Assembly (NCBI RefSeq): GCF_001653715.1 | Contig: NZ_LWHQ01000025.1 | Span: forward strand, 1-38,174 | DNA from: Methylobacterium platani | Lineage (GTDB): Bacteria; Pseudomonadota; Alphaproteobacteria; Rhizobiales; Beijerinckiaceae | Reading direction: 5' to 3' | Length of the DNA: 38,174 bases | Part shown: piece after piece, positions 32,313 to 38,174 of the stretch | Numbering within the stretch: position 1 is the stretch's first letter | Layout of the letters: each line of letters starts with the position of its first letter | The notes under the pieces: model-generated | Database searches by the model: none | What the model saw: the letters and a program-made list of their open reading frames with translations, nothing else | What the model was told of the DNA's origin: nothing | Translations under genes and position numbers: made by a program

Positions 32313-33197
32313 TCACTTGATCGGCGGGCGCGGCAGCACCGCCTCGCCCGGCTCCATGACGTAGGTGTAGTCGAGGGAGTACCAGGGCGCTCGTGCGTCG
32401 GGGCGCGGCGCGTCGTGGCGGACGAAGTCGCCGAGGAGCGCCCGCGTCACGCCGAACTGCACATCCGAAGCGATATGCGGGTCGTTCGCGTCGTAGACCT
32501 GCGAGATCAGCACCTTGAAGCCCGGCTTGACGATCAGGGCGTGCAGGTGGGCCGGGCGCATCGGATGGCGGCCCTGCGCCGCCAGCAGCCGCCCGACGAC
32601 CCCGCCGGTCGGGATGGGATAGCCGACCATCATCACCGAGCGGAACCGGAACCGGCCGTCCTCGTCGGTGGTGAACTTGCCGCGCAGGTTCATCTCGGCC
32701 TGCTCGGGATCCTGGTTCTCGTAGAGACCGACCGGCGAGGCGTGCCAGACGTCGACCTCCGCCCCGGCGATCGGCCGGCCCGCGCCGTCGACCACCCGGG
32801 CATCGACGAAGAGCGGGTCGCCCGGCGTGTCGGAGCGCACGATGGTGCCGCCGTTCTCGACCCGCGGCGCGTTGAGGCGCCAGAACGGCCCGAGCAGCGA
32901 CTGCGAGGTCTCGGTGTTGCCGTGGTCGCCGTTGTTGAGGAGGCAGACGAGGGACGACACGCCGAGCGAGCCGGCCATCAGCACGAACTCGTTGTGGGTG
33001 TCGGAGGCCAGCGCCCCGATCTCGTTGAGGATCGCGGTGGCGTCGCGGAACTCGGCTTCGGTGAGGCGCACGTCACGGACGAAGCCGTGCAGGTGGGTGA
33101 CGAGCGAGGTCATGATCTCGCGCAGGCGCGGGTCGCTGGTCCGCGCCATGACCTCCAGGACCGCAGGGGTCACGTCCTCCTGGCGCGCGATGGGCAT
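32313..33197 (-). CDS. Intradiol ring-cleavage dioxygenase (catechol/hydroxyquinol 1,2-dioxygenase type)
   Basis: A 294-residue non-haem Fe(III) dioxygenase. The N-terminal dimerisation helices (about 1-100) carry the text expected of catechol and hydroxyquinol dioxygenases. The catalytic domain shows GPFWRLNAP, DVWHASPVGLYENQD (Tyr ligand), MVGYPIPTGG (second Tyr ligand) and RPAHLHALI (two His ligands). All four iron ligands are present. It would cleave a catechol or hydroxyquinol between the two hydroxyls to a cis,cis-muconate or maleylacetate. CGGAGG precedes the ATG. It is the first gene of a two-gene operon divergent from a GntR regulator. Confidence 0.92.
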   Translation of the reverse strand: MPIARQEDVTPAVLEVMARTSDPRLREIMTSLVTHLHGFVRDVRLTEAEFRDATAILNEIGALASDTHNEFVLMAGSLGVSSLVCLLNNGDHGNTETSQSLLGPFWRLNAPRVENGGTIVRSDTPGDPLFVDARVVDGAGRPIAGAEVDVWHASPVGLYENQDPEQAEMNLRGKFTTDEDGRFRFRSVMMVGYPIPTGGVVGRLLAAQGRHPMRPAHLHALIVKPGFKVLISQVYDANDPHIASDVQFGVTRALLGDFVRHDAPRPDARAPWYSLDYTYVMEPGEAVLPRPPIK

Positions 33198-33247
33198 GGC
33201 CGACCTCCGTGAAGTTCCCTTCTGCTCTCATATCATCGATTATCCGT

Positions 33248-33260
33248 CAATCGGCGATTG
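33248..33260. promoter_or_regulatory. Small inverted repeat upstream of the dioxygenase
   Basis: CAATC-GGC-GATTG (33248-33260) lies about 50 bp upstream of the dioxygenase start, next to ATCGATTATC, in locally AT-richer DNA. It is a plausible operator or promoter element for the dioxygenase. No convincing -35/-10 pair could be assigned. Confidence 0.4.
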
Positions 33261-33473
33261 TTGCCTGGAAGCCCGGCACCGCCGGGCCTGCACCGCCACG
33301 CGGTATGGTCGAAGGCCGGCCGTGACCCGCGCGCAGGCGATCTCCCACGGCAACCACCTGATGCAAAGTCGATAACGGCTTCGATTGCCGGCCCGGTGGT
33401 CTCGCCGCAGGCGCGCCGGCCGAGCCGGTTCGCTCGGGCGCGGTGCCCGGCCGCATCGCGGCCGAGGTCTCCG

Positions 33474-33502
33474 TTGACAGGAAAAATCGGTTTTACTAAC
33501 GA
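33474..33502 (+). promoter_or_regulatory. Candidate promoter of the GntR/TIM-barrel genes
   Basis: TTGACA (33474-33479) with TAACGA (33497-33502) 17 bp downstream. Transcription would begin near 33509, giving a ~40-base leader to the TTG start at 33551, which has GGAGG six bases upstream. The rest of the 353-bp divergent region (33198-33550) holds only the small inverted repeat at 33248. Confidence 0.45.
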
Positions 33503-33550
33503 TCGTCGATGGGTTTGAGCGGGACGGTCCGTCCCGGACGGAGGCACGGC

Positions 33551-34318
33551 TTGAACGAGGCGAGGACCCGCGGCACCGCGCGCCGCCGCATCGAGGGGCC
33601 GTCCGTCCCCGCCGCATCCGCTCCCGTGGCGCCCGCCGCCCTGGTCGACGACGGCAAGAACACGATGGCGAGCCAGCTCGTCGACCGGCTGCGCGAGGCG
33701 ATCGTCTCCGGCCGGCTCGAGGCCGGCAGCAAGATCAACCTGGAGCGCGCCCGCGAGCGCTTCGGCGTCTCCCTGAGCCCGCTGCGGGAGGCGCTGGCCC
33801 GGCTGATCTCCGACGGGCTCGTGGTGTTCGAGGACAACCGCGGCTACCGGGTCGCGCCGGTCTCGCCGGCGAACCTGGCCGAGATCACGCAGCTCCGCGA
33901 GGAGTTCGAGGTGCTGGCGCTGCGCCAGGCGATCGCGCTCGGCACCATCGACTGGGAGGGCGACGTGATGCGCGCCCTCCACCGCCTGAACCGGGTCGAG
34001 CGCGACCCCGGCCAGCCGGAGACGCTGGAGCGCTGGGAATCCTATCACCGCGAGTTCCACCTGACGTTGATCGCCGGGTGCCGGATGCCGCTGCTGCTGA
34101 AGTTCTGCGGCGTGCTCCTGACCCTGAACGACCGCTACCGGCGCACCTTCCTGCGCCGGGTTCCGGGCGGCGACCGCAACGTCGCCCAGGAGCACGGCGA
34201 GATCGCGCAAGGGGCCGTCGCCCGCGACGCCGACTTCGCCTGCGCGCGCCTGCGCGAGCACATCCACCGCACGGGCACCAACCTGCAGCGGCACCTCGCT
34301 GCCGCGGCCGTGCCCTGA
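33551..34318 (+). CDS. GntR-family (FadR subfamily) regulator of the aromatic module
   Basis: A ~255-residue regulator. A disordered, Ala/Arg/Pro-rich stretch of about 35 residues precedes the winged helix (SQLVDRLREAIVSGRLEAGSKI, FGVSLSPLREALARLISDGLV, NRGYRVAPV). The FCD domain follows (YHREFHLTLIAGCRMP, QEHGEIAQGAVARD, LREHIHRTGTNL). I choose the TTG at 33551 because of the GGAGG site and promoter position; an in-frame ATG at 33509 would start at the predicted transcription start. It is divergent from the dioxygenase and 16 bp ahead of the TIM-barrel gene, so it may control both. Confidence 0.87.
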   Translation: MNEARTRGTARRRIEGPSVPAASAPVAPAALVDDGKNTMASQLVDRLREAIVSGRLEAGSKINLERARERFGVSLSPLREALARLISDGLVVFEDNRGYRVAPVSPANLAEITQLREEFEVLALRQAIALGTIDWEGDVMRALHRLNRVERDPGQPETLERWESYHREFHLTLIAGCRMPLLLKFCGVLLTLNDRYRRTFLRRVPGGDRNVAQEHGEIAQGAVARDADFACARLREHIHRTGTNLQRHLAAAAVP

Positions 34319-34334
34319 CCCGTCGAGCACCGCC

Positions 34335-35144
34335 ATGCCCGCCCTCCCCGACCGGCCCCTGGGCCTCGCCCATTTCACCTGCATCGCGGTCCCGCCCGTC
34401 GACCTCGTCCGGCTCGCGGCCCGGACCGGCTACGCGGCGATCGGCCTGCGGCTCTACCCGGCCTTTCCCGGCGCCCCGGTCTACGACGTCGCCGCCGGGA
34501 GCCCCGCCTTCCGCGCCGTGCGGCAGGCCCTGCGCGACGAGGGGGTGCGCCTCCACGACATCGAGTTCGTCACGATCGGGGAGGATTTCGCGCCGGCCTC
34601 GCTGGCCGGCATCCTCGAGGCGGCGGCGGGTCTCGGCGCGCGGGCCCTGAGCGTGTGCGGCGACGATCCGGACCGCCCCCGCCTCGTCGCGCGGTTCGCC
34701 GAATTGTGCGACCTCGCGGCCGGGTACGGCATGGGGGTCGACCTGGAATGCATGGCCTGGCGGCGGGTCGCGAGCCTGCCCGACGCGGTCCGGGTGGTCG
34801 AGGCCGCCGGCCGTCCGAACGGCGGCGTCCTCGTCGACGCGCTCCACCTCGCCCGGACCGGCGGCACGGTGGCCGATCTGCGCGCCGTGCCGGCCGGCCT
34901 GATCCGCAGCGCGCAGCTCTGCGACGCGCCGGCCCGGGCGCCCGGGTCGATGGAGGCGATCATCCACGAGGCCCGGGCCGGGCGCCTGCCCCCGGGCGAG
35001 GGCGCGCTGCCCCTGTCGGCCCTGCTGGCGGTCCTGCCGGCGACCGCGGCGCTCTCGGTCGAGGTGCCGATGACGGGCGCCCTCGCGGCCGAGCCGCATG
35101 TCCGGGCCAATCTCGCCGCGGCCCGGCGGCTGCTGGCGGCCTGA
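34335..35144 (+). CDS. Sugar-phosphate isomerase/epimerase-like TIM-barrel protein
   Basis: A 269-residue protein of the xylose isomerase-like TIM-barrel superfamily (AP_endonuc_2/COG1082). The pattern includes HFTCIAVPPVDLVRLAARTGYAAIGLR, LHDIEFVTIGEDF with a metal-type Glu, VDLECMAW with a second Glu, GVLVDALHLARTGG with Asp/His ligands, and SVEVPMTG at the end. Related enzymes include hydroxypyruvate isomerase, IolE and 3-dehydroshikimate dehydratase (QuiC type). Next to an aromatic-ring dioxygenase, dehydroshikimate dehydratase (making protocatechuate) is an attractive but unproven idea. It lies 16 bp behind the GntR gene. Confidence 0.82.
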   Translation: MPALPDRPLGLAHFTCIAVPPVDLVRLAARTGYAAIGLRLYPAFPGAPVYDVAAGSPAFRAVRQALRDEGVRLHDIEFVTIGEDFAPASLAGILEAAAGLGARALSVCGDDPDRPRLVARFAELCDLAAGYGMGVDLECMAWRRVASLPDAVRVVEAAGRPNGGVLVDALHLARTGGTVADLRAVPAGLIRSAQLCDAPARAPGSMEAIIHEARAGRLPPGEGALPLSALLAVLPATAALSVEVPMTGALAAEPHVRANLAAARRLLAA

Positions 35145-35173
35145 GCCGCCCCGCCCGGGCGACGCGGCAAGGC

Positions 35174-35210
35174 CCGGGATCGGCGAACTCCCGGGCCACG
35201 CCGATCCCGG
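35174..35210. terminator. Stem-loop between convergent genes
   Basis: CCGGGATCGGCG (35174-35185) and CGCCGATCCCGG (35199-35210) form a perfect 12-bp stem with a 13-nt loop that holds a CCCGGG. It lies 30 bp after the TIM-barrel gene stop and serves both directions with the convergent TRIC-type gene. There is no T tract. Confidence 0.6.
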
Positions 35211-35303
35211 CACCGCCGAAGTCTACATCCGGGACGACCTCTCCCGCGCGCCGCGGATGGTTGGGGGGGCTCCATCCGCTGCCGGACGCATCGTAGGCCG
35301 CGC

Positions 35304-35930
35304 TCACGGTTCGGGCGGCCGGGCCACCGGCAGCCGCCAGCCCCGGACGAGCGACATCAGGCGCAGGAACACGCACAGCCCGATCCCCGCCAGGGCGACC
35401 GGGACCGGCGGCAGGCCGAGCGCGCCGCCGGCGACCACCACCAGCCCGCCCGCCAGGGCGGCGACGGCGTAGATCTCCGAGCGCAGCACGGTCGGCACCT
35501 GCGCGGTCAGCCCGTCGCGCACCATGCCGCCGCCGATGCCGCTGAGCATGCCGAGCACCGCCGCCATCGGCCAGTCGATGCCGTGGTCGAGCGCCTTCTG
35601 CGTCCCGGCCACCGCGAACACGCCGAGCCCGACCGCGTCGAAGACGAGGACCGGCTGGCTCAGCCGGGCCACCGCCCGGGCGAACCAGAACACCAGGAGC
35701 CCGGCGGCGACCGCGAGGGCGAGGTTGTGCCAGCTCGCCACCGAGGCCGGCGGGATCGCCCCGATCAGGACGTCGCGCACGATGCCGCCGACCACCGCGG
35801 TGACGAAGGCGAGCACCAGCACGCCGAACAGGTCGAGCCGGCGCTCGACGCCGAGCGCCGCCCCGCTCAGGGCGAACACGAAGGTGCCGACGAAGTCGAG
35901 CACCCGCACGAGCAGGATCGCCGAATCCAT
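35304..35930 (-). CDS. TRIC-type (UPF0126) cation channel family membrane protein
   Basis: A 208-residue, seven-helix membrane protein made of two repeats of the UPF0126/YadS domain: GTFVFALSGAALGVERRLDLFGVLVLAFVTAVVGGIVRDVLIG, and later LVFDAVGLGVFAVAGTQKALDHGIDW with GIGGGMVRDGLTAQVP. The paired GGGxxRD motifs are conserved in bacterial TRIC channels (trimeric K+ channels). The physiological role in bacteria is not settled. It is a single gene, unlinked to the catabolic modules. Confidence 0.92.
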   Translation of the reverse strand: MDSAILLVRVLDFVGTFVFALSGAALGVERRLDLFGVLVLAFVTAVVGGIVRDVLIGAIPPASVASWHNLALAVAAGLLVFWFARAVARLSQPVLVFDAVGLGVFAVAGTQKALDHGIDWPMAAVLGMLSGIGGGMVRDGLTAQVPTVLRSEIYAVAALAGGLVVVAGGALGLPPVPVALAGIGLCVFLRLMSLVRGWRLPVARPPEP

Positions 35931-36050
35931 CGCTCAGCTCGGCGGCTCGTCGGCGCGGAACGGGCCCATCGCGTCCTCCTCGTCCCGCGGCGCACCGGGA
36001 CGGTCGCCAGGGTGAAAAACCCTCGCGGACCGCGACCGCCCTGTCCATCC

Positions 36051-36070
36051 GCCGCCGGCACGCCGGCGGC
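36051..36070. terminator. GC-rich hairpin downstream of the small secreted protein gene
   Basis: GCCGCCGGC (36051-36059) and GCCGGCGGC (36062-36070) form a 9-bp stem with a 2-nt turn (6-8 bp stem if a normal loop forms). It lies 31 bp after the small secreted protein stop on the minus strand. The rest of the 170-bp gap to the TRIC-type gene shows nothing recognisable. Confidence 0.45.
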
Positions 36071-36100
36071 GCCTATCCCCAGACCCCGCCGCGGCGGCGC

Positions 36101-36442
36101 TCAGCGCCGGCGCCCGGAGGTGTAGCGGACCGGCGCCTCGACCGGCGCGACCTCCGCGACGTCGTCGAAGCCGAAGCAGTGCAGGGCGAGGGCCTGCCGG
36201 TTGCCGCGGCGCTCCTGCATGGCGCATTCGGACCGGCCGTCCCGGAACTGCCCGCAGACCGACGAGGCGTTCGGGTTGGGGAGATCCCGGCCGTTCTCGT
36301 CCTGCGGCAGGCACGAGCCCACGAATCGTTGCGCCCTGGGCGCGGGCTCGCGGCTCGCGGCCGCCCCCTCCGGGCCGGCCCAGGCGAGGGGCGCGGCGAC
36401 GAGCCCGGCGAACGCGATCGAGATCAGTGCAGCGGTTTTCAT
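36101..36442 (-). CDS. Small secreted protein of unknown function
   Basis: A 113-residue protein with a clear signal peptide (MKTAALISIAFAGLVAAPLA, cleavage after AWA near residue 23). The mature part is polar with four cysteines (VGSCLPQ, SSVCGQF, SECAMQE, ALHCFGF), suggesting two disulphides in the periplasm or outside. It ends with a basic SGRRR. I do not recognise a family. It starts eight bp after the stop of a 64-residue membrane protein gene, so the two are probably cotranscribed. Confidence 0.7.
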   Translation of the reverse strand: MKTAALISIAFAGLVAAPLAWAGPEGAAASREPAPRAQRFVGSCLPQDENGRDLPNPNASSVCGQFRDGRSECAMQERRGNRQALALHCFGFDDVAEVAPVEAPVRYTSGRRR

Positions 36443-36450
36443 GACGTGAC

Positions 36451-36645
36451 CTATAAGAATAGAAGTTCGAGGCAGGCGGAGGCGAGGTCGATCACGGCAA
36501 CCGCGCCGATCGCGAAGCAGATCGCGGCCGATCGCCAGCCGGAACCGCGCCCCTGATCGTCGTCCCGGCCCTGCCGGACGGCATCGTCGGCGAGCCCCGG
36601 CGCGGATCGCCGATCCTGTTCGAAGTCTCGTGTGCCGTGCCGCAT
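36451..36645 (-). CDS. Small single-span membrane protein (64 aa), unknown function
   Basis: A 64-residue protein. The first ~38 residues are polar and charged (MRHGTRDFEQDRRSAPGL, then DDAVRQGRDDDQGRGSGW), followed by one membrane segment running to the C-terminus (AAICFAIGAVAVIDLASACLELLFL). It has a very good ribosome binding site (GGGAGAGGAACG before ATG), which supports real translation despite the small size. The signal-anchor at the C-terminus suggests a tail-anchored topology. No homologue is recognised. Confidence 0.6.
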   Translation of the reverse strand: MRHGTRDFEQDRRSAPGLADDAVRQGRDDDQGRGSGWRSAAICFAIGAVAVIDLASACLELLFL

Positions 36646-36714
36646 CGTTCCTCTCCCGTCGGCGCGGGATTACGCGCTTTGCCGGCGTCGCGGTGAGTCC
36701 GGGTGCCGAACAGC

Positions 36715-36737
36715 ATCTTTGCGCGATCCGCAAAGAT
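36715..36737. promoter_or_regulatory. Perfect 9-bp inverted repeat between LysR and the small-protein operon
   Basis: ATCTTTGCG (36715-36723) and CGCAAAGAT (36729-36737) with a CGATC spacer. It lies 14 bp after the LysR stop and about 70 bp upstream of the 64-residue protein start, all on the minus strand. It could be the LysR terminator or an operator for the small-protein operon; the sequence alone does not decide. Confidence 0.55.
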
Positions 36738-36750
36738 CGGCGCTGGCGGG

Positions 36751-37662
36751 TCAGGGGCGGGCCGCGGGCCCGGACGCCGCGAGGGCGTCGCCGAGGAAGT
36801 CCATGAAGACGCGGATGCGCGGGGGCAGGTGCCGCCGGCTGGCGTAGGACGCATAGAGGGCGATCGGGCCCGACCAGTACGCCTCCAGGCACGGCACCAG
36901 GCGCCCCGCCTCGAGCTCGGGCGCGATGTCCCATTCGGCCCGGGACGCGATCCCGTGCCCCGCCAGGACCCAGGCATTGACCACCTCGGTGCTGGTCGTC
37001 GACAGCTTGCCGCGGATGTCGATCGTGCGGACCGCGTCGCCGTCCCGGAACGACCAGCGGTCGACGTTCTGGTGCCCGGTCACCAGGCGGATGCAGTCGT
37101 GGTCCTTGAGGTCGTCGGGCGTCCGCGGCAGGCCGCGCGCACCGATATAGACCGGCGCCGCGCAGATGATCCGGCGCCCGGACAGGATCTTGCGCACGAT
37201 CACCCCGGAGGCCTGCGGCGGCACCGCGCCGATCGCGATGTCGAGCCCGTCATTGACGACGTCGAGGCTCGCATCGGTCAGGACGAGATGGGCGTTGACC
37301 GCGGGATAGCGGTCGCTGAACGCCGCGATGACCGGCGCCAGCACGCGCCGGCCCCATTGCAGCGGCGCGCTGATCCGCAACGGGCCGCGCGGCCGGCCCG
37401 CCCCCTGCGCCGCCTCGGCCTCGGCGGCGTCGATCTCGGCCAGGATGCCGAGGCAGCGCTCGTGGAACTGCGCACCTTCGTCGGTGAGCTCGAAGCGCCG
37501 GGACGTCCGCGTGACCAGCCGGACGCCGAGACGGTTCTCCAGGGCGGTGAGGTGCCGGCTCATCACCGCCGGCGACGAGCCCAAGGTCCGCGCCGCCGCC
37601 GAGAGGTTCCCGGCCGCCACCATGGCGACGAACAGCCGGATGTCGCTGATCTCGTCGGCCAT
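36751..37662 (-). CDS. LysR-family transcriptional regulator
   Basis: A 303-residue LysR regulator. The N-terminal winged helix covers residues 1-62 (ISDIRLFVAMVAAGNLSAAAR, LGSSPAVMSRHLTALENRLG, RRFELTDEGAQF). The effector domain begins with PRGPLRISAPLQWGRRVLAPVI and includes VNDGLDIAIGAVPPQASGV and ISREWDIAPELEAGRLV-type text (here IASRAEWDIAPELEAG). It resembles the large CrgA/DmlR-like group. No divergent target is present; the upstream side is an IS remnant and an rRNA leader, so its target may be the small-protein operon downstream or elsewhere. Confidence 0.93.
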   Translation of the reverse strand: MADEISDIRLFVAMVAAGNLSAAARTLGSSPAVMSRHLTALENRLGVRLVTRTSRRFELTDEGAQFHERCLGILAEIDAAEAEAAQGAGRPRGPLRISAPLQWGRRVLAPVIAAFSDRYPAVNAHLVLTDASLDVVNDGLDIAIGAVPPQASGVIVRKILSGRRIICAAPVYIGARGLPRTPDDLKDHDCIRLVTGHQNVDRWSFRDGDAVRTIDIRGKLSTTSTEVVNAWVLAGHGIASRAEWDIAPELEAGRLVPCLEAYWSGPIALYASYASRRHLPPRIRVFMDFLGDALAASGPAARP

Positions 37663-37791
37663 TCAGATCCAGGCCTTTTCAGGTGTGAGCCGCTCCGGGT
37701 TTGTCGGAGGCTGTTTGTCGTGGGTCGGGCGGCCACGGCTCGGTCGCCGACCTGAGCATGATAGCGCGCGTCGGCCTCGGCGGGAGGGACG

Positions 37792-37914
37792 TTGCCGAAG
37801 CTGCGCGGCCGTGCATCGCGCGGTCACGATCCCCTCTCGGGCCGGTGGCCGCCAGATCTCGCGAACGCCGTAGACGCGGAAGTCCGCCTCGAACGCGCGC
37901 TGGATCTCGATCAT
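37792..37914 (-). pseudogene. IS3-family transposase OrfB fragment
   Basis: On the minus strand, MIEIQRAFEADFRVYGVRE followed by IWRPPAREGIVTARCTAAQL matches the early OrfB region of IS3-family elements, usually IxRVFxENFRVYGVRKVWRQLxREG then VARCTVERLM. Several conserved residues are altered and the frame loses similarity after about 40 residues. The DDE catalytic domain is missing. It is a decayed fragment in the 331-bp stretch between the LysR gene and the rRNA promoter; nothing else is recognisable there. Confidence 0.7.
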
Positions 37915-37993
37915 CGACGCGGTGCCGCTACATGCACGAACCGGATGACCGGACGCGCGCGCCGGCCGCTCCCGACCCCCGGACCGGGGCGTG

Positions 37994-38021
37994 TTGACAG
38001 GGGAGCCAGCTACCCTTAGAC
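37994..38021 (+). promoter_or_regulatory. Candidate rRNA operon promoter
   Basis: TTGACA (37994-37999) is followed by TTAGAC (38016-38021) with a 16-bp spacer inside CCCTTAGACAGCC. A consensus -35 with a CTTAGA-like -10 and GC-rich discriminator is typical of alphaproteobacterial rRNA promoters. It lies about 135 bp upstream of the boxA element. Confidence 0.55.
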
Positions 38022-38153
38022 AGCCGCTCACCGACGGGGCGCCGACGAACTGGCCGCCGCGACGGACTTCTCCAGAGATGATGAAGCAAGGGCCGGGGCG
38101 ACCTGGTTCGGCTTTTCGTTCTCCGGAGGTCGAGATCGGCCCCTGGTCGATCG

Positions 38154-38164
38154 GCTCTTTGACA
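38154..38164 (+). promoter_or_regulatory. boxA antitermination element of an rRNA operon leader
   Basis: GCTCTTTGACA differs by one base from the E. coli rRNA boxA core GCTCTTTAACA bound by NusB/S10. In Rhizobiales the sequence GGCTCTTTGACAAG stands shortly before 16S rRNA. The window ends 10 bases later, so the rRNA itself is outside. Confidence 0.75.
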
Positions 38165-38174
38165 AGTTCATCTG

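Noticed and set aside
37663..38031. The whole 122-codon minus-strand frame as an intact gene
   Set aside because: Only about 40 codons resemble IS3 OrfB; the rest has no similarity and reads into the rRNA promoter region.

Overview
The window is very GC-rich DNA. The 5S rRNA tail, the initiator tRNA, the codon bias and the gene content fit an alphaproteobacterium of the order Rhizobiales (Hyphomicrobiales), most likely a Methylobacterium-type organism. The genus is inferred. The left edge is the end of one rRNA operon: the 3' end of 5S rRNA, then tRNA-fMet, then a strong terminator. The right edge holds a promoter and a boxA antitermination element that look like the leader of a second rRNA operon on the same strand. 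The roughly 38 kb between them carries only accessory functions: catabolic modules, most with their own regulator, plus remnants of a HipBA pair and of two insertion sequences.

Layout: (1) 419-1009, a HipB-like regulator with a palindromic operator, followed by only the N-terminal part of HipA. (2) 1105-5674, minus strand: an AAHS-type transporter, a MarR regulator, a thiamine-diphosphate enzyme and a translationally coupled lipoprotein-type cytochrome c. (3) 5995-11262, a likely mevalonate-utilisation module: class II HMG-CoA reductase, a branched-chain-type periplasmic binding protein and HMG-CoA lyase, divergent from a MocR-type regulator with repeated candidate operators between them. (4) 11554-20495, a minus-strand cluster with PdxA-like dehydrogenase, MFS transporter, beta-hydroxyacid dehydrogenase, LigI-type hydrolase, two more MFS transporters and a second LigI-type hydrolase, controlled by a divergent FadR-type GntR protein; it looks like a route for a small sugar acid or lactone. 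(5) 20729-30949, a contiguous minus-strand operon coding a peptide/nickel-type ABC importer followed by AtzG, AtzE, AtzH and AtzF, the lower cyanurate pathway (carboxybiuret to allophanate to ammonia and CO2), with a divergent GntR regulator, three evenly spaced candidate operators and a 15-bp minisatellite. (6) 31505-35144, an aromatic module: intradiol dioxygenase, HpaH-type hydratase, a third GntR regulator and a TIM-barrel isomerase-like protein. (7) 35304-37662, a TRIC-type membrane protein, two small membrane or secreted proteins and a LysR regulator, then an IS3 remnant and the rRNA leader.

The most unusual parts are the AtzGEHF set with its own importer but no cyanuric acid hydrolase, the mevalonate module, the kinase-less PdxA/LigI-like cluster, the 20-bp-phased operator array next to a 15-bp tandem repeat, and the position of the whole block between two rRNA operons. 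No single gene here is of an unknown family; the novelty lies in the combinations.
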